From the NCBI GenBank assembly GCA_013396655.1, contig WBMV01006289.1:496001-560000 (forward strand): a stretch of DNA of 64,000 bases, in the 5' to 3' direction. The notes beneath the pieces were generated by a model. That model was not told the origin of the DNA and ran no database searches. It saw nothing but the letters and a program-made list of their open reading frames with translations. Origin of the DNA: Campylorhamphus procurvoides. Taxonomy: Eukaryota > Chordata > Aves > Passeriformes > Dendrocolaptidae. The translations under genes were made by a program, and so were the position numbers. Position 1 is the first letter of the stretch. Each line of letters starts with the position of its first letter. This document shows positions 25,801 to 36,515 of the stretch, piece by piece.

Positions 25801-27587
25801 ATAATAGCTACGTTTTAAGTATGGGCTTGTCTTGATTGACTCCCTCCCTCTTTTCCACCCCCTCCACCTCTAATTGCATATCCTTGGTATGTTACTGTCA
25901 GCACAAAAATATGTTGATATGACAATTCTCATCAACACGAAGGCCTTTTATAGCATTATAAAAGTGCAAAAAGTTTTTATATTTACAATTTCTTCATGTT
26001 ATTGAAGTGTGTTATAACGGATTCATAAACGAGCAGAAGGAATATTTTTTGCCTGCCCTAAGAAGGAGATGAATAGGTTGGGGATGAGGAGCTTTTCAGT
26101 GAAATCACAATCAATTGGTCTTTTGGATTTAAAATTTCCCATGATTCTGTTGAGTTTGAGCAGAGAAAATACTTCACTTGCCAATGCCTGCATTTTTTCT
26201 TTTATTTTCCAAACAGCAGAAGTTAAATATTAACTGCTGCTTCCCTGTGACAAGGGTAAACAGGGTATAATTCTCATTTTAAGAAAAGGACTGCAAAATG
26301 GTGCAATTTTCACCAGTCATCCGGATAGATCACATTTAAGATTCAGATCTGTTTTTCTTAGGAAATGCCCACTTTCAAAGACTCGTGTCCCATTTAATTT
26401 CTTTCCCTGCTGTGTGCTTTTGGGCTGGACCTTACATTAAAAGGACCAGTCATACTTTGGCTCACAGTAACAAAGCAATTTCTTCATCTGTCATGCTTGG
26501 ACTTGGTGCAGGCAGAATGGGTGGTGGGTTCCCCTTCAGCAGCTGGCTTTGGGCAGACCTCCTGCCTTGGCTTCAGCTGAGACCAGCCAAGAGCATCTCA
26601 TTTCAGACCACACAGCTCTGGAGTCTACCCCTTTTCCCTGGCTTGTCCAGCAGAACTCTTTTACACACAAATTTCTAAGATCAACAACTTTTTTTTTTAA
26701 TGTACTCTATCTTATATTTGAAAGTAACAATCTTAAATCAGTGTCTGACATTTTAATAAAATTCTCAGACTAAATAAATATTTCCTGGGATGAATGCAAC
26801 GGCATATGGAATAAGTAATCATTTTGATATGCTTTCCAATGTAAAGCTCCAAAGACCCATTTAAGTATTTTTTTTATTGTTTTATTAGAATTTTCTCACC
26901 TTCCTACTACCCAAACTCTACACAGAAACCAGAAATTTAAAATATTCACCAACATAGTTTTATTAGGCACAGCTCTACGTGAATCCTAAATGAGAATGGA
27001 GGGAGCTGGGTATTAGCCTGGTGTTGCAAACCCTGAGACCTGCAGCTGTAGAAAGATCACTGTTGGAAACTTACTTTCAGTCAAACATCAAACTCTATCT
27101 TCTATTTTACTTGTTTTCCTTTGTACCTATGGCACATCTGTGAAGACTTTCTGACAGCTACTACTGAACATAAACATGCTAATTCTGTGGGGTTTACATC
27201 CTGCTCTACTGGGGATTCGAGGTCCCCTTATCAGAAAAGTCTTTCATCAATGCACAGCATCACTGCTATGAGTAATAACTCAGGAAATGCATGACTGTTC
27301 AGTAAAGAAATACACTTTTCCTCGTTCTCCAGGTGAATTTGGACTTTCACACCAAAGAAGTCACGAGTCAGAGCGTTCACCAGCCCCTCCTCACCACCTT
27401 TGACGCAGCACAGAACACAGTCTACAGGCTGATGGAGCAAGACAGCTACCCCCGCTTCCTGCGATCCGATCCTTATTTAAATCTGCTGAAAGGGAGAAAC
27501 CCCGCTCGTCCCACCCTTAGGAGACGGTCACGGTCTTTCACTGTCAATGATTTTCAAGGGGCACGCCCAGATTTTAACATATGGTAA
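19761..27587 (+). CDS. RGS18: RGS18, regulator of G-protein signalling 18 (five coding exons, complete)
   Basis: Predicted GTPase-activating protein for Gi/Gq alpha subunits, cytosolic and membrane-associated; in mammals it restrains platelet and megakaryocyte GPCR signalling. Coding exons are 19761-19882, 20530-20631, 23964-24025, 25057-25223 and 27333-27587. All junctions are GT-AG and in phase, giving 705 nt or 235 residues, equal to the human protein as I recall it. The RGS domain spans about residues 86-202. G-alpha contact positions known from RGS4 occur at identical spacing: E112/N113 in [10 protein letters not shown]153 in VNLD, and L184, D188, S189 and R192 around DSYPRFL. S50 (RNRLS) and S217/S219 (RRRSRSF) match human S49 and S216/S218, reported 14-3-3 and kinase sites. 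The start is fixed by an in-frame TAG at 19752 and a strong Kozak context. Distinctive segments ([32 protein letters not shown]) identify RGS18 rather than RGS1, 4, 8 or 13. The final Leu of the human protein is absent. Confidence 0.97.
20530..20631 (+). CDS. RGS18: RGS18 coding exon 2
   Basis: A 102-nt exon between the acceptor TTGTAG and the donor GTAAGC. Its first base completes Gly41 and its last two bases (AG) start codon 75. It encodes residues 42-74, including [16 protein letters not shown], whose serine (S50) corresponds to the 14-3-3-binding S49 of human RGS18. Intron 1 is 647 bp. Confidence 0.93.
20864..20911. repeat. Perfect 24-bp tandem duplication in RGS18 intron 2
   Basis: Two identical head-to-tail copies, each beginning ACTTGGAGATACATTTAAAC and ending CTTC, at 20864-20887 and 20888-20911, with no mismatches. 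The identity implies a recent duplication. Confidence 0.97.
23964..24025 (+). CDS. RGS18: RGS18 coding exon 3 (62-nt exon)
   Basis: This 62-nt exon, phase 2 in and phase 1 out, encodes residues 75-95: a Ser split with exon 2, then [20 protein letters not shown]. The length and phases match the equivalent R4-family exon and the RGS21 exon at 36454. The acceptor is a tandem AAGCAG; use of the upstream AG would add one Ser. The donor is GTTAGT. Intron 2 is 3332 bp. Confidence 0.95.
24060..24115. repeat. Degenerate GATGGAAAA-type short tandem repeat
   Basis: Five or six imperfect units (GATGGAAAAAT, GATAGAAAAT, GATGGAAAAT, TGGTGGAAAA, ATATGGAAAA) lie just inside RGS18 intron 3, about 35 bases after the exon 3 donor. 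Confidence 0.8.
25057..25223 (+). CDS. RGS18: RGS18 coding exon 4 (first half of RGS domain)
   Basis: A 167-nt exon, phase 1 in and phase 0 out, encoding Ala96 to Glu151. It carries [20 protein letters not shown], which forms the first G-alpha contact loop, and ends at the conserved DAPKE. The acceptor is CTGTAG and the donor GTAAAG. Intron 3 is 1031 bp. Confidence 0.97.
25517..25544. repeat. (AT)8(AC)6 compound microsatellite in RGS18 intron 4
   Basis: Eight AT units are followed directly by six AC units. It is likely polymorphic. Confidence 0.95.
27333..27587 (+). CDS. RGS18: RGS18 coding exon 5 (end of RGS domain and basic tail)
   Basis: The terminal coding exon encodes residues 152-235 and a TAA stop. 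It starts [10 protein letters not shown], contains [16 protein letters not shown] (second G-alpha contact region), and ends with an RGS18-type basic serine-rich tail, [12 protein letters not shown], followed by about ten variable residues. The acceptor TTCTCCAG follows a pyrimidine-rich tract. Intron 4 is 2109 bp. Confidence 0.97.
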   Translation: MNLDFHTKEVTSQSVHQPLLTTFDAAQNTVYRLMEQDSYPRFLRSDPYLNLLKGRNPARPTLRRRSRSFTVNDFQGARPDFNIW

Positions 27588-28334
27588 CAAGAAGTCTCAG
27601 CCCTCAGAAATTCTAACTACTGCAGCTACTGTATGTGTTTTAAAATCCAAATCCTTAGCAGGTGTAAATAAGTGGCAAAGCGAACTTAAAAGCACTTACA
27701 GAAGGTCAGAGTTCCGTAGCAGATGATGAATCTCATTTTTATAGAGAAGTAGGCAACATATTGGCAAGTTTTCATACAGTATTTTTTTTTAAACTCAAGC
27801 AAAAGCTTTGACCATATTTGGAGGAAAAAAATTGAAATTCCTGCACAAAAATGTGGCATAAAATGCCATTTGATAATATCCAATACATATGTTGGGCCTG
27901 TATCATTTAGGTCAGAGTTTCATCACAGTTAGCATCTATAGCCATAGTCTTTGCACATATTTATGTTTCTGCCATATTTCCTACACTAAGCACAGAGAAT
28001 TTGTGGTATTTTCTCATACTGCAAAACGTACGGGAACATTTTTAGGTATCTTGCAAAGTTACATGAATTTTAACTACAGATACTGCATAATGTAGCTTTT
28101 GCCTATTTTAAGAGGAACATAAAAATACGTATTTAATTTTTTTGAGGTACATTTTGTACTTTGTTCCTATTACACGTGTCTGTTCTCTGTATTTAAGTTA
28201 TGCTGTATAGATTAGCTTTGGCATCAAATTCTTGTATCCTAATTTTTTTGCAACTAAATGAGCAGCAACAAAGGCCCGATAATGCTATTTTAACACAACC
28301 TATGTCATTAAATATCAGGTCATGCCCATGTGTG

Positions 28335-28348
28335 TATATATATATATA
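28335..28348. repeat. (TA)7 run in RGS18 3' UTR
   Basis: A perfect TA run preceded by TGTG, inside the inferred 3' UTR. Confidence 0.9.
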
Positions 28349-28874
28349 ATATTTCTACTTTTATTTATAAATAGTCATGGTATACCAACTTTGTTACTAA
28401 ACTTTGTTCTAATTTTTTTCTGCCTTTTATTTCAAAAATATACCTGAAAACTAACAGCCCTTGGACTCAGGTAGAATACCTTTGAGTTCTACTGGTCATT
28501 AATATACATTCTAGGTTATATTTTTATTTCTTTATTACTGAAGTCACACATATCTTTTGCATAGTCAGTATACACAGTTATCCTGTCCTTTTCTTTCAGA
28601 ATTGATGCAGATATACCTTGAAGTATGGGGCAGTTCTTAAAATCTTAAACATTGGTTCAGTTTATCAGAGGGCTGCAGGATTTATTTGTAACTGTGACTT
28701 ATGTATTCAGTTACTTCATAGGGACTTTAGGTTTTCTCCCTTTTCTTCTTCTCCTGTAAATGGTGAAACAGAAGATGCACACTTTCTGAGCATGGGACTT
28801 TGTGTTCATTGTTAATTTGGGATGTGTATGAACTGCTTGATCTGTGGGTTTCCATGTCGGCTTTATTAACTTTG

Positions 28875-28880
28875 AATAAA
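28875..28880 (+). terminator. Poly(A) signal AATAAA of RGS18
   Basis: A canonical AATAAA about 1.29 kb after the RGS18 stop, followed from about 28897 by a GT-rich stretch typical of the downstream element. It is the only well-placed AATAAA that I found in this 3' region. Confidence 0.7.
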
Positions 28881-28900
28881 TCTGAACTATTTAAAGAGTT

Positions 28901-31900
28901 GTCAGGATTTGGTTTCTCCTTAGTACATTGATTAATAAGATGTGAAGACTTCACTCAAAGTTCAGTACCAGCTGTAATCATTACCACTTTAATCAGAAAT
29001 GTTACTGTGCACAAAGATGCAAAGTCACCAGGAAACGCTGCTGAGCCACAAGGAGCCAGGAACCATCTCCAAGCCCTTCCCTTTACCTGGAGAATGGAGA
29101 GGAAACACGTTTGTAACTATGAGGACAATGAGCTGTGCTGGTTTATTCCATTATCCTTCCCTGATCTCAAAACTTCAGCCACATGCTCTTCCTGACAGTG
29201 TAAGCAGTCAGAACCTGGGCACAGTAATTCAGGAATAATTCAAAGCTCTTAGGAGCACTGATATTGTATTTCAGTCTCTTTAGCATTAGGATCAAATGCA
29301 GCTTTGGGGTTGTTCAGCCTCTGTTTTTTACAAACTTTCTATACTTCTGTGGTCATTGACAAAGGGGTCACCTGAATTAATGCAGTGAAAGGCACAGGCC
29401 TAACCAATGTCATTGTTAAACTCAGTATATTTTTTCTGAATAGATTATTTACTTCTGCTCTTTGACTCTCTGTCCCTTCAAAAGGAGTCAGTTCCACCAG
29501 AAATGATCCCATTTCTGCTCAGGGGAAGTCCAGATTAGATACTAGAAAATTTTTTGTTTCACTGAAAGAATGTTTAGGCACTGGAATAAGTTGCCCAGGG
29601 AGGTGGTGGAGTCACCTCTGGACCTGTTCAAAGAGTGTCTGGATGTGGTATTTGGGGGTACAGTTTAGGAGTCATTGTGATGGTGGGAGGTTAGTGGTTG
29701 GACTAGGAGATCTTGGGGGAAAAAAAAGTGTTCCAAAATCTAGACAAATGACAAATACAGTAGCTTGAGTAAGACTTTTTTTTTGTCAGCAAAAGCCCAG
29801 CTGTTAGTCAGAATGGTCTGCAATGATAAATACAAGTCAGCAGGCGCCCTTTATTTCATTTTACAGACACATGGAAAATTTTGCTTATCTCTAGGGAGGC
29901 CTTCCTCAAAACCATCAGCCTGTGGTACTGACAGTGCTAGTGCCTATTATGAGTTTTATAATGAAAAAAACCAAATAATATATTCCTGTAGCTATTTATG
30001 AGTGTGTGTTTTTCAAAGATAATTATGAACTCTAGCTGAAATTACAGCAGACTAATACCATGGGAGCTACTGTAAAAAGAAAGTCAAGATAAACTCAGAG
30101 AAAGGAAGGGAAAGGACACAAAGATAAAGCAAAACAACATAATTATCTGGCAAAGGGGTTTTTTTTTCTAGAAGAGGCTCCTTTTAGTGAGAGAAAATGA
30201 GTGCTCTACTGTTTAGGGCTCTACTGCAGTTCTGGAGGATGAACTAGGCTTACATTTAGTCCAAGTCTGTGATGCTGTTCCAGGATTGATCAGACTCAGG
30301 GCTGGCCCTGCACAGGAGTATTTACAGCACAAACCTTAGAGTGGTACCAGAGAACACAGTCAGACTTCTCTAGGTTTGGCAGAATCAATGCCCTAGTTAC
30401 GTAAATCCTCTTGTTAGGTGACCTAGTACAAATAATACATACACAAACCCTACTGGGTAAGTATTTTTTTTTGAGATTATTTTATGTAGCAGCTTTTTAT
30501 ATTTATATGTGCCATTCAGCTTTCAACAAGAGCTCCCAAAATATTCCTCTTGCCAACACAATGATTTACCCTACATAAACACTGCACTTTACTCCTCACA
30601 TACGTGAAGATGCAAAGTATGAGGGAAACAATCTGCTGACTTGTATTAGCACAAAGATTGGTCTCCTGTTTTTCAATACTTCTAATTAGATGCTTTAAGT
30701 TAGCTTAATTGTGATCTGCTATTCCTGTTTCACTTGAGTGAGATAGAAATACACATATCTTCTTCAGCTTGTGGATTTGTTATTGAACAAAAGACCCACT
30801 TGATTAATTTTTGAGCTGACAAGAAACCGACAAGGAGAGATGAAATCTAAGATAAAGAATCTCAAACCAAATCAATTTCCATTGGCAATTGGTAATATGG
30901 CTCTTACATGCCTTTACATGCTACAACGTACAGGTGACTCACAAATGGCAGATCATTTTTCTCTTCTTTTGTCCCCAGCTACTCAGTCTGCCTTAATTAG
31001 CTACTGCTTTGAATGCAGCTCCCTCTGCTTTCCACGCATACTGCCAAAGACCTCAACTGAGAAAAAAATTGCATAAAATCATCTTCCTCCCGTCAGTGAT
31101 TCATATGCCCATGAACTTACGCCTTGCTCAGCTGCTTGTCCTAGATCCCACTCTGTTCTTTGCATTTTAGTCAAATGCTTCAATCAAATGCCCTTTAAGC
31201 TCCTGTGTGGCTTTGTGCTGAAGATAAAAATGTATTTCCTCAATCCACCACCCAATCTTGTTTCCATTTTTAATTTTTTTTCTTGCTAATGTCTTGTTAT
31301 CTTGCACTGGTTGTACTCTGATAATTTAGGGCTGGTCTCATAAAAGCTCCCTCTGGTTTTATACCAAAGCTTTTCTCTCTCCTTTCCTAAACGGCATCTG
31401 TTTGAGTAACCTCCTCCTAATTCTCCCTTAGAAGAAATTATGTAGACTCCAAGATTTACAGTCTATCCTCTCTGATTGCCTTCTCCATGAAGGGTAACTA
31501 AAATTGACTAGCAAGAAATACAATCCCATTGCAGCAATTTTCGAGTTTCCAAACAGGACAGAAGATTGAGCTGAAGCTTAACATAAGGACAAGCCTGAAC
31601 TGTCATTTCTTCACCATAAAATTTGCTCATAATTAAGAGACTTGTTTCTTCGCAGCTTTCTAGACTAATTTTAAATTTCTGTAATTAATGCTATTCCAGT
31701 TTTTCCTTAAGAAAGAAAAGGCTTTTAAAGATTAAATCCTCATGTGGACTGTGCTTCCGTGGCAGACTCAGTGGAAGCTTCCCTACATCACACACATACT
31801 CTGCCCAGAGTACTTGGGTGTGGGCCCATTGGGCAAATCAGAGCCCAGGAGTTACTTACAAAAAGAGGTAACAAGTACACTGGTACAGTAGTTTTCCCTT

Positions 31901-34900
31901 TCATTCATTCCTAGCAAAGCTTGACTTGACAAAGCACCCACGAAGCACTACTCAAGACATAACTGCTGTGGGGAATGCTGGTTCCAGAGCCTTCTGAACC
32001 ATAACACCTACCTTTCATATATTCCCACATTAGTGCAATTGATACCTGTCTCCAAGCACAAGGTCATAATACAATCCTCTATATCTGTGCTGGGTGGGCC
32101 TCTTGTAAGAAGTTTTGTGAAGTCTAATGCCATGTAAATAACAGCATGTTCATCCAGGACACAAGCTGTGCCAGATAATCTGCCAGTTAGTATGAGACAG
32201 GAATCGTCAGGGTTGCATGCTTTCTTGGGATTGTTTCCAGTTCTTTTCCAATATAGGTTTGTATCTGTATAGTACTTGGAAATCCTGTATCTAGGGAGCC
32301 CAGACTGCTGTAAAATATTTTGACAGATTGTTCTTGAAATCAAAACACTTCACCTGAAGGGCATACTTTGCTGCTTGGGTGGAAAATAACAGCTCATTTT
32401 CTTATGCAAAACAACTCTGTGGCATACTGAAGACACACAGAGTCATTCATATGGAAAAGAATTATTTTGTGAGCTGCCCATGCTGTGCAGTGCTAAGGGA
32501 AGGTGGGCATTTACATAGTGCTGTGATTAAAATAAATTTGCATCCAGTACTACAGGTGTTTCCATGTCACCAGGATGCTCACAACATCTTGGCTTCTCCC
32601 AGCATAAGAAATGCAGTCGAGTCACTGTGCACTTGAATTGCTCAGAGCAGCAGAACATTAACTTGGTTTTTCTGCTGAGGTTCAGTTATACAAGACAACA
32701 CTAGCCAAGCCAACCTGTGTGTGGAATGGAATAAACAGAGGCCATGTGCTGAAGGGCATTAATATATTGAACCTGATCCAGGCAAACACCAGCACAACAA
32801 AACAACTCTTGGAGAGTGTGAGCTTTTCTCACACTGAGCTCAGGTGAGTACAAGGCAGCCCTCCTAGGAACATATATAAATGGAAAGTATTTCTTAGGTT
32901 AATACACCAATAATTTGATAATGTAGCACTGTTTTATACTCTCTATTGTGATTAGTATCTAGGTCAGATGCGGGTAAGAGGAAGAAAATATTACATGTCT
33001 TACTCACCTAAACAGCCAATAGCTTTCATAAAGGAAGATAACTCAGTGAAACTAATGCCTGACCATAGCTAAGAATAAAAGGTGAGCATCAGCAAAAGTT
33101 CAAACAGTAAGCCTGAAAGTTCTGGAGATTTAAATATTTAATAAATCAGTGGCCCTTATCAAGTACTATTGACAAAGGAGGAAACATTCCATCAATAGAT
33201 CCACATCTTCTTTCCTACAGTTCTAGCTCTCCTGTGGTGTGTCACAGCCAGGGGACTCCATAGCACAGTCCTCAGAGTTACAGAAATGTTAAACCAGAGG
33301 CCTCACAGATCAATTTAAAAATACCCTGCAAGTCCAGTCTGAGCTCTCAGGGAACTGAAGCTGCAGACATCAGCTGTGTCAGCTGGGTTCAGCTTTACAA
33401 AAAGTTTAGAAATAAATCCGTGTGCAACTTCCAGCCCAGCTCTACTACATATCCAAATTTCTTTTTGTTTGCTTGATATTGTTTACTATGAACAGGCAAT
33501 ACAATTGCACAGGCAGCTGATGTATTTGTTTTAATACCAAGATTGCTTGTTTGTTCTTCTTACGACATTTCAGTAAAAATTAGAGTTTCTTTCCAGAAAC
33601 TATTAAGTGCCAAGCAGAGGAGGTATACAGCTATATTACCAGTTATTTTTTATGGGAAGAGGTGACTGTGCCTCACCTTGGTTAGTGAACATGTCATTAT
33701 TGTCCCTTTACAAATATCACAACAACCCTGTTGCCTGCTGTGTACTTGAACTACCATCAGCTTGCACAGACGAAGCAGTGCCTGGACAGTGTGTTTTACA
33801 ATGATGAGGAACCCTTACAGCTTCTCTAAGGTTTGGTGAATTGTGATCAGTACCCCATAAAATGCAAAAGGAACTGGACAGCATTCCTATTCTCTGTGCT
33901 AGTTAGAATAATCCTGGGGTTTAGCATCGTTCTATGGCTGCTAAGACTGAATTAAAAATATCTATCAGCACTGAAAGTCTTCAAGAGATAGTCATGTCTA
34001 TCATTCAGACAACTAGGTAGAAATTTAAAGAATGTGTCTGTTGCACTGCTTGAATTATGTTTTTAAAAAGTGTATATCATCAGATAATTATACAAAAAAT
34101 AGTCACAGATCCTGCAACCCTCCCTCTCATGGTCTTGCAGGAGTTAACGAGACTATTTTATATCCAGAATGATATTACCTCTCAAAAAAGGTAAAATAAA
34201 TCAATATACAATCACAATTCTAAGGTGGATAAATAGCATAATCATTGGGATTAGACACAAGGTAAACATCAAGAAATGAATACAATCATCCAAGAATGAT
34301 GTGTTGCTTAATTTGGTGTCAGCTTTGTCCTCATATCTGCACTGACTTTACTGGCATTACACCAAGGAATCTGGAGGAAACTTGTGCCAGGCCTTTATCT
34401 AGAATGTTGTTACTTGGCTGAAAATTCAACACTATTTTGAACCACTTCTCAGTGAGGGCACTTAAAGGCAAAGTTCCTTCCAATAAACAGCAAGACACAG
34501 TAATGCATGTAAAAGCCTGTACGTATCTGCAGAAGAATCTCCTTTTTGCTACATGAGAAAGATCAATCAGCAATCACCAAACATAAAATTAGGGGGGAAA
34601 GGTACTATTTCTACAATAATTGACAAAGAGACAATCTCACTGTTAGAAAATTCAGGTTGTAGCTATTTCCAGTCTGCCAGGCCAGCAGCTCTACAAACAA
34701 ATATTGATTGGATTTTGCAGTATGTTTATCCTCTTTTACCAAAGGCTTAGACCTGGAACTGAATCGGTCGCAAAGGATTTGATGTTAATGCAGATGCTGA
34801 AAGTTTTCTCTCCATCTGTAAGATGCTGAAGTTAATCTCACTAGCACAATGTATGGAATGTATGGAATTTGCATTGTCCTGTTTGGTTATTCACCTGCTA

Positions 34901-36340
34901 ACTGTATTGTTCCTGCTGTCACATTACCTTCAGCTTGAAGATCAGTCAGAAAAAGAAACTCTGCCCAACCTGTGACAGTCAGACAAACAGTGGAACAAAA
35001 AATGCCAGTGAAGTGAGTTGTTGTTTATGGCTATTTTAATCACAGGAGATTTATGGGATGGGATGACCAAGTTTTGAGTAATCTGTACAGCTTTTATTTT
35101 CCTTCCCTCTTTGAAGTGGATATGACTATTTTGATTTCTTGTTGTCAATTCTGCTTGACTTTCCCATTCAAGTAAATCTCACGAGGTCAGTGAGATCATT
35201 CTCTGAGTGGTGAGTAAATATTAAAACAAGCAATACTGCCCATAAGGACAAGAAGGAAAACTGTTTTATCCCCGTCTTTCATTTTGCTTTTTTGTTTGAC
35301 AAGAAAGCTAGTAAAAGTTTACTGAATGACCTGAAAATTTGTTACATATTTGATAACAGTTTCTTACAGTTACTAAAACAAATTCTCTGCTGATTAATTC
35401 CATCAGCACATGATGTCTCACAAAGTACATCATGCTAAGTTTAGTTTTCATTTGTGTTTTCACAGACAATAGCACTCTAGTTTCCCTCATGTGTGTGTTT
35501 AGATATATTTATAAACATGCATAATTTTTTTGTTGTTTAAATATAATTTTTGCACTCTGGCTACAAGTAAATTGACAGCTACAAAAAAGCTTGCTTGTTA
35601 AAGATGCCACTGCCACAATCTGCTGTAATAATTATAACTACAGCTATGTAATATAGTGCTAGTGTTATATAATCTCTTCTTAAATTTACAATTAGAAAAT
35701 ACCTTGACTGGTGATGCTGAGAAATGGCTGTGGAATAGAGCTCTCAAACTAAGCTGTGTCATTCAGAGCAGAGTTTTGATAGCTGAGCTCTCCCAGCCCC
35801 CCCTTAGGAATACTAACTACTTTTTACAGAATCCTAGAGTGCTTGAAATTTTTTTGTGTGTTTTGTTTTTGTTTTTTAATGAAGAAAACTGGTAATATTT
35901 TATACAGCAGAAAGTGTTTGCACTAATGTCTAACAAAAACCTACAGCAAGTTACAGGGGAAAAGCCAAATGTATGAATTTACTCAATCATTTTTATCACT
36001 GATAAACTGATATAATGTCCATGTATTCTACTAGTGTTAGTTTGATAATATTTTACGTAGTTCTAGTCATTCCAAGCAAAAAGTATCATAGAAATGAATA
36101 GTTAATCCATTTGAACTCCAGAAGAAATGCAGTACACACTCCAGATCATTCATATCTCTCATGCTTTGTTATAGTTTCATCAACTGCAAGCATTACTAGT
36201 ATTTCCAGGTTTGAATAATCAAGTCATCAGTGTCAAATAACACTGTACTTGATGAGACTGGGTGCTTCTCTACGCTCCAGAAAAATAGCATATCCCACTT
36301 CTTGGGGAGTTCCTGTTATTCAGCATGTAGAGTGGTATGA
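28901..36340. other. RGS18-RGS21 intergenic spacer
   Basis: A+T-rich DNA with one CR1 fragment at 29568-29735. A non-coding first exon of RGS21 may lie here, but it cannot be picked out from sequence alone. Confidence 0.55.
29568..29735 (+). mobile_element. CR1 LINE 3'-end fragment
   Basis: Forward-strand CR1 3' sequence: AGGCACTGGAATAAGTTGCC, CAGGGAGGTGGTGGAGTCAC, then GGTTGGACTAGGAGATCTTG. It lies in the RGS18-RGS21 spacer. It is truncated and diverged, and no ORF remains. Confidence 0.75.
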
Positions 36341-36453
36341 ATGACTCGCCCAGCCCCTCAAGGAGAAAGCCAAATCAGAGACCCTGAGCTACCACAGACA
36401 GCACAGGTGAAAGATCACAATGTTATTTTCAAGGGTAGATGTTGTTTCCACAG

Positions 36454-36515
36454 GTCAGATGCTGGGGAAACCATGGCCTGGTCTGAGTCTGTGGACACTC
36501 TACTAGCTAATAAAG
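36454..36515 (+). CDS. RGS21: RGS21 first recognised coding exon (62-nt template)
   Basis: Counting from the acceptor-like TTTCCACAG, the segment to the donor GTAAG is exactly 62 nt with phases 2 and 1, as in RGS18 exon 3. It encodes [20 protein letters not shown]. The frame also stays open upstream through RCCFHR, which resembles human KCCFYR. Either this is an internal exon, or transcription reads through and the acceptor is a relic. Confidence 0.85.

Larger units (their letters stand above)
27588..28900 (+). other. RGS18: RGS18 3' UTR, A+U-rich
   Basis: About 1.3 kb runs from the stop codon to the first well-placed poly(A) signal. It holds many ATTTA-type motifs, two Pumilio-type sites (TGTAAATA at 27663 and TGTATATA at 28333) and a (TA)7 run at 28335-28348. 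These features suggest an unstable, post-transcriptionally regulated mRNA, which is usual for RGS transcripts. The 3' end is inferred from AATAAA. Confidence 0.7.
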
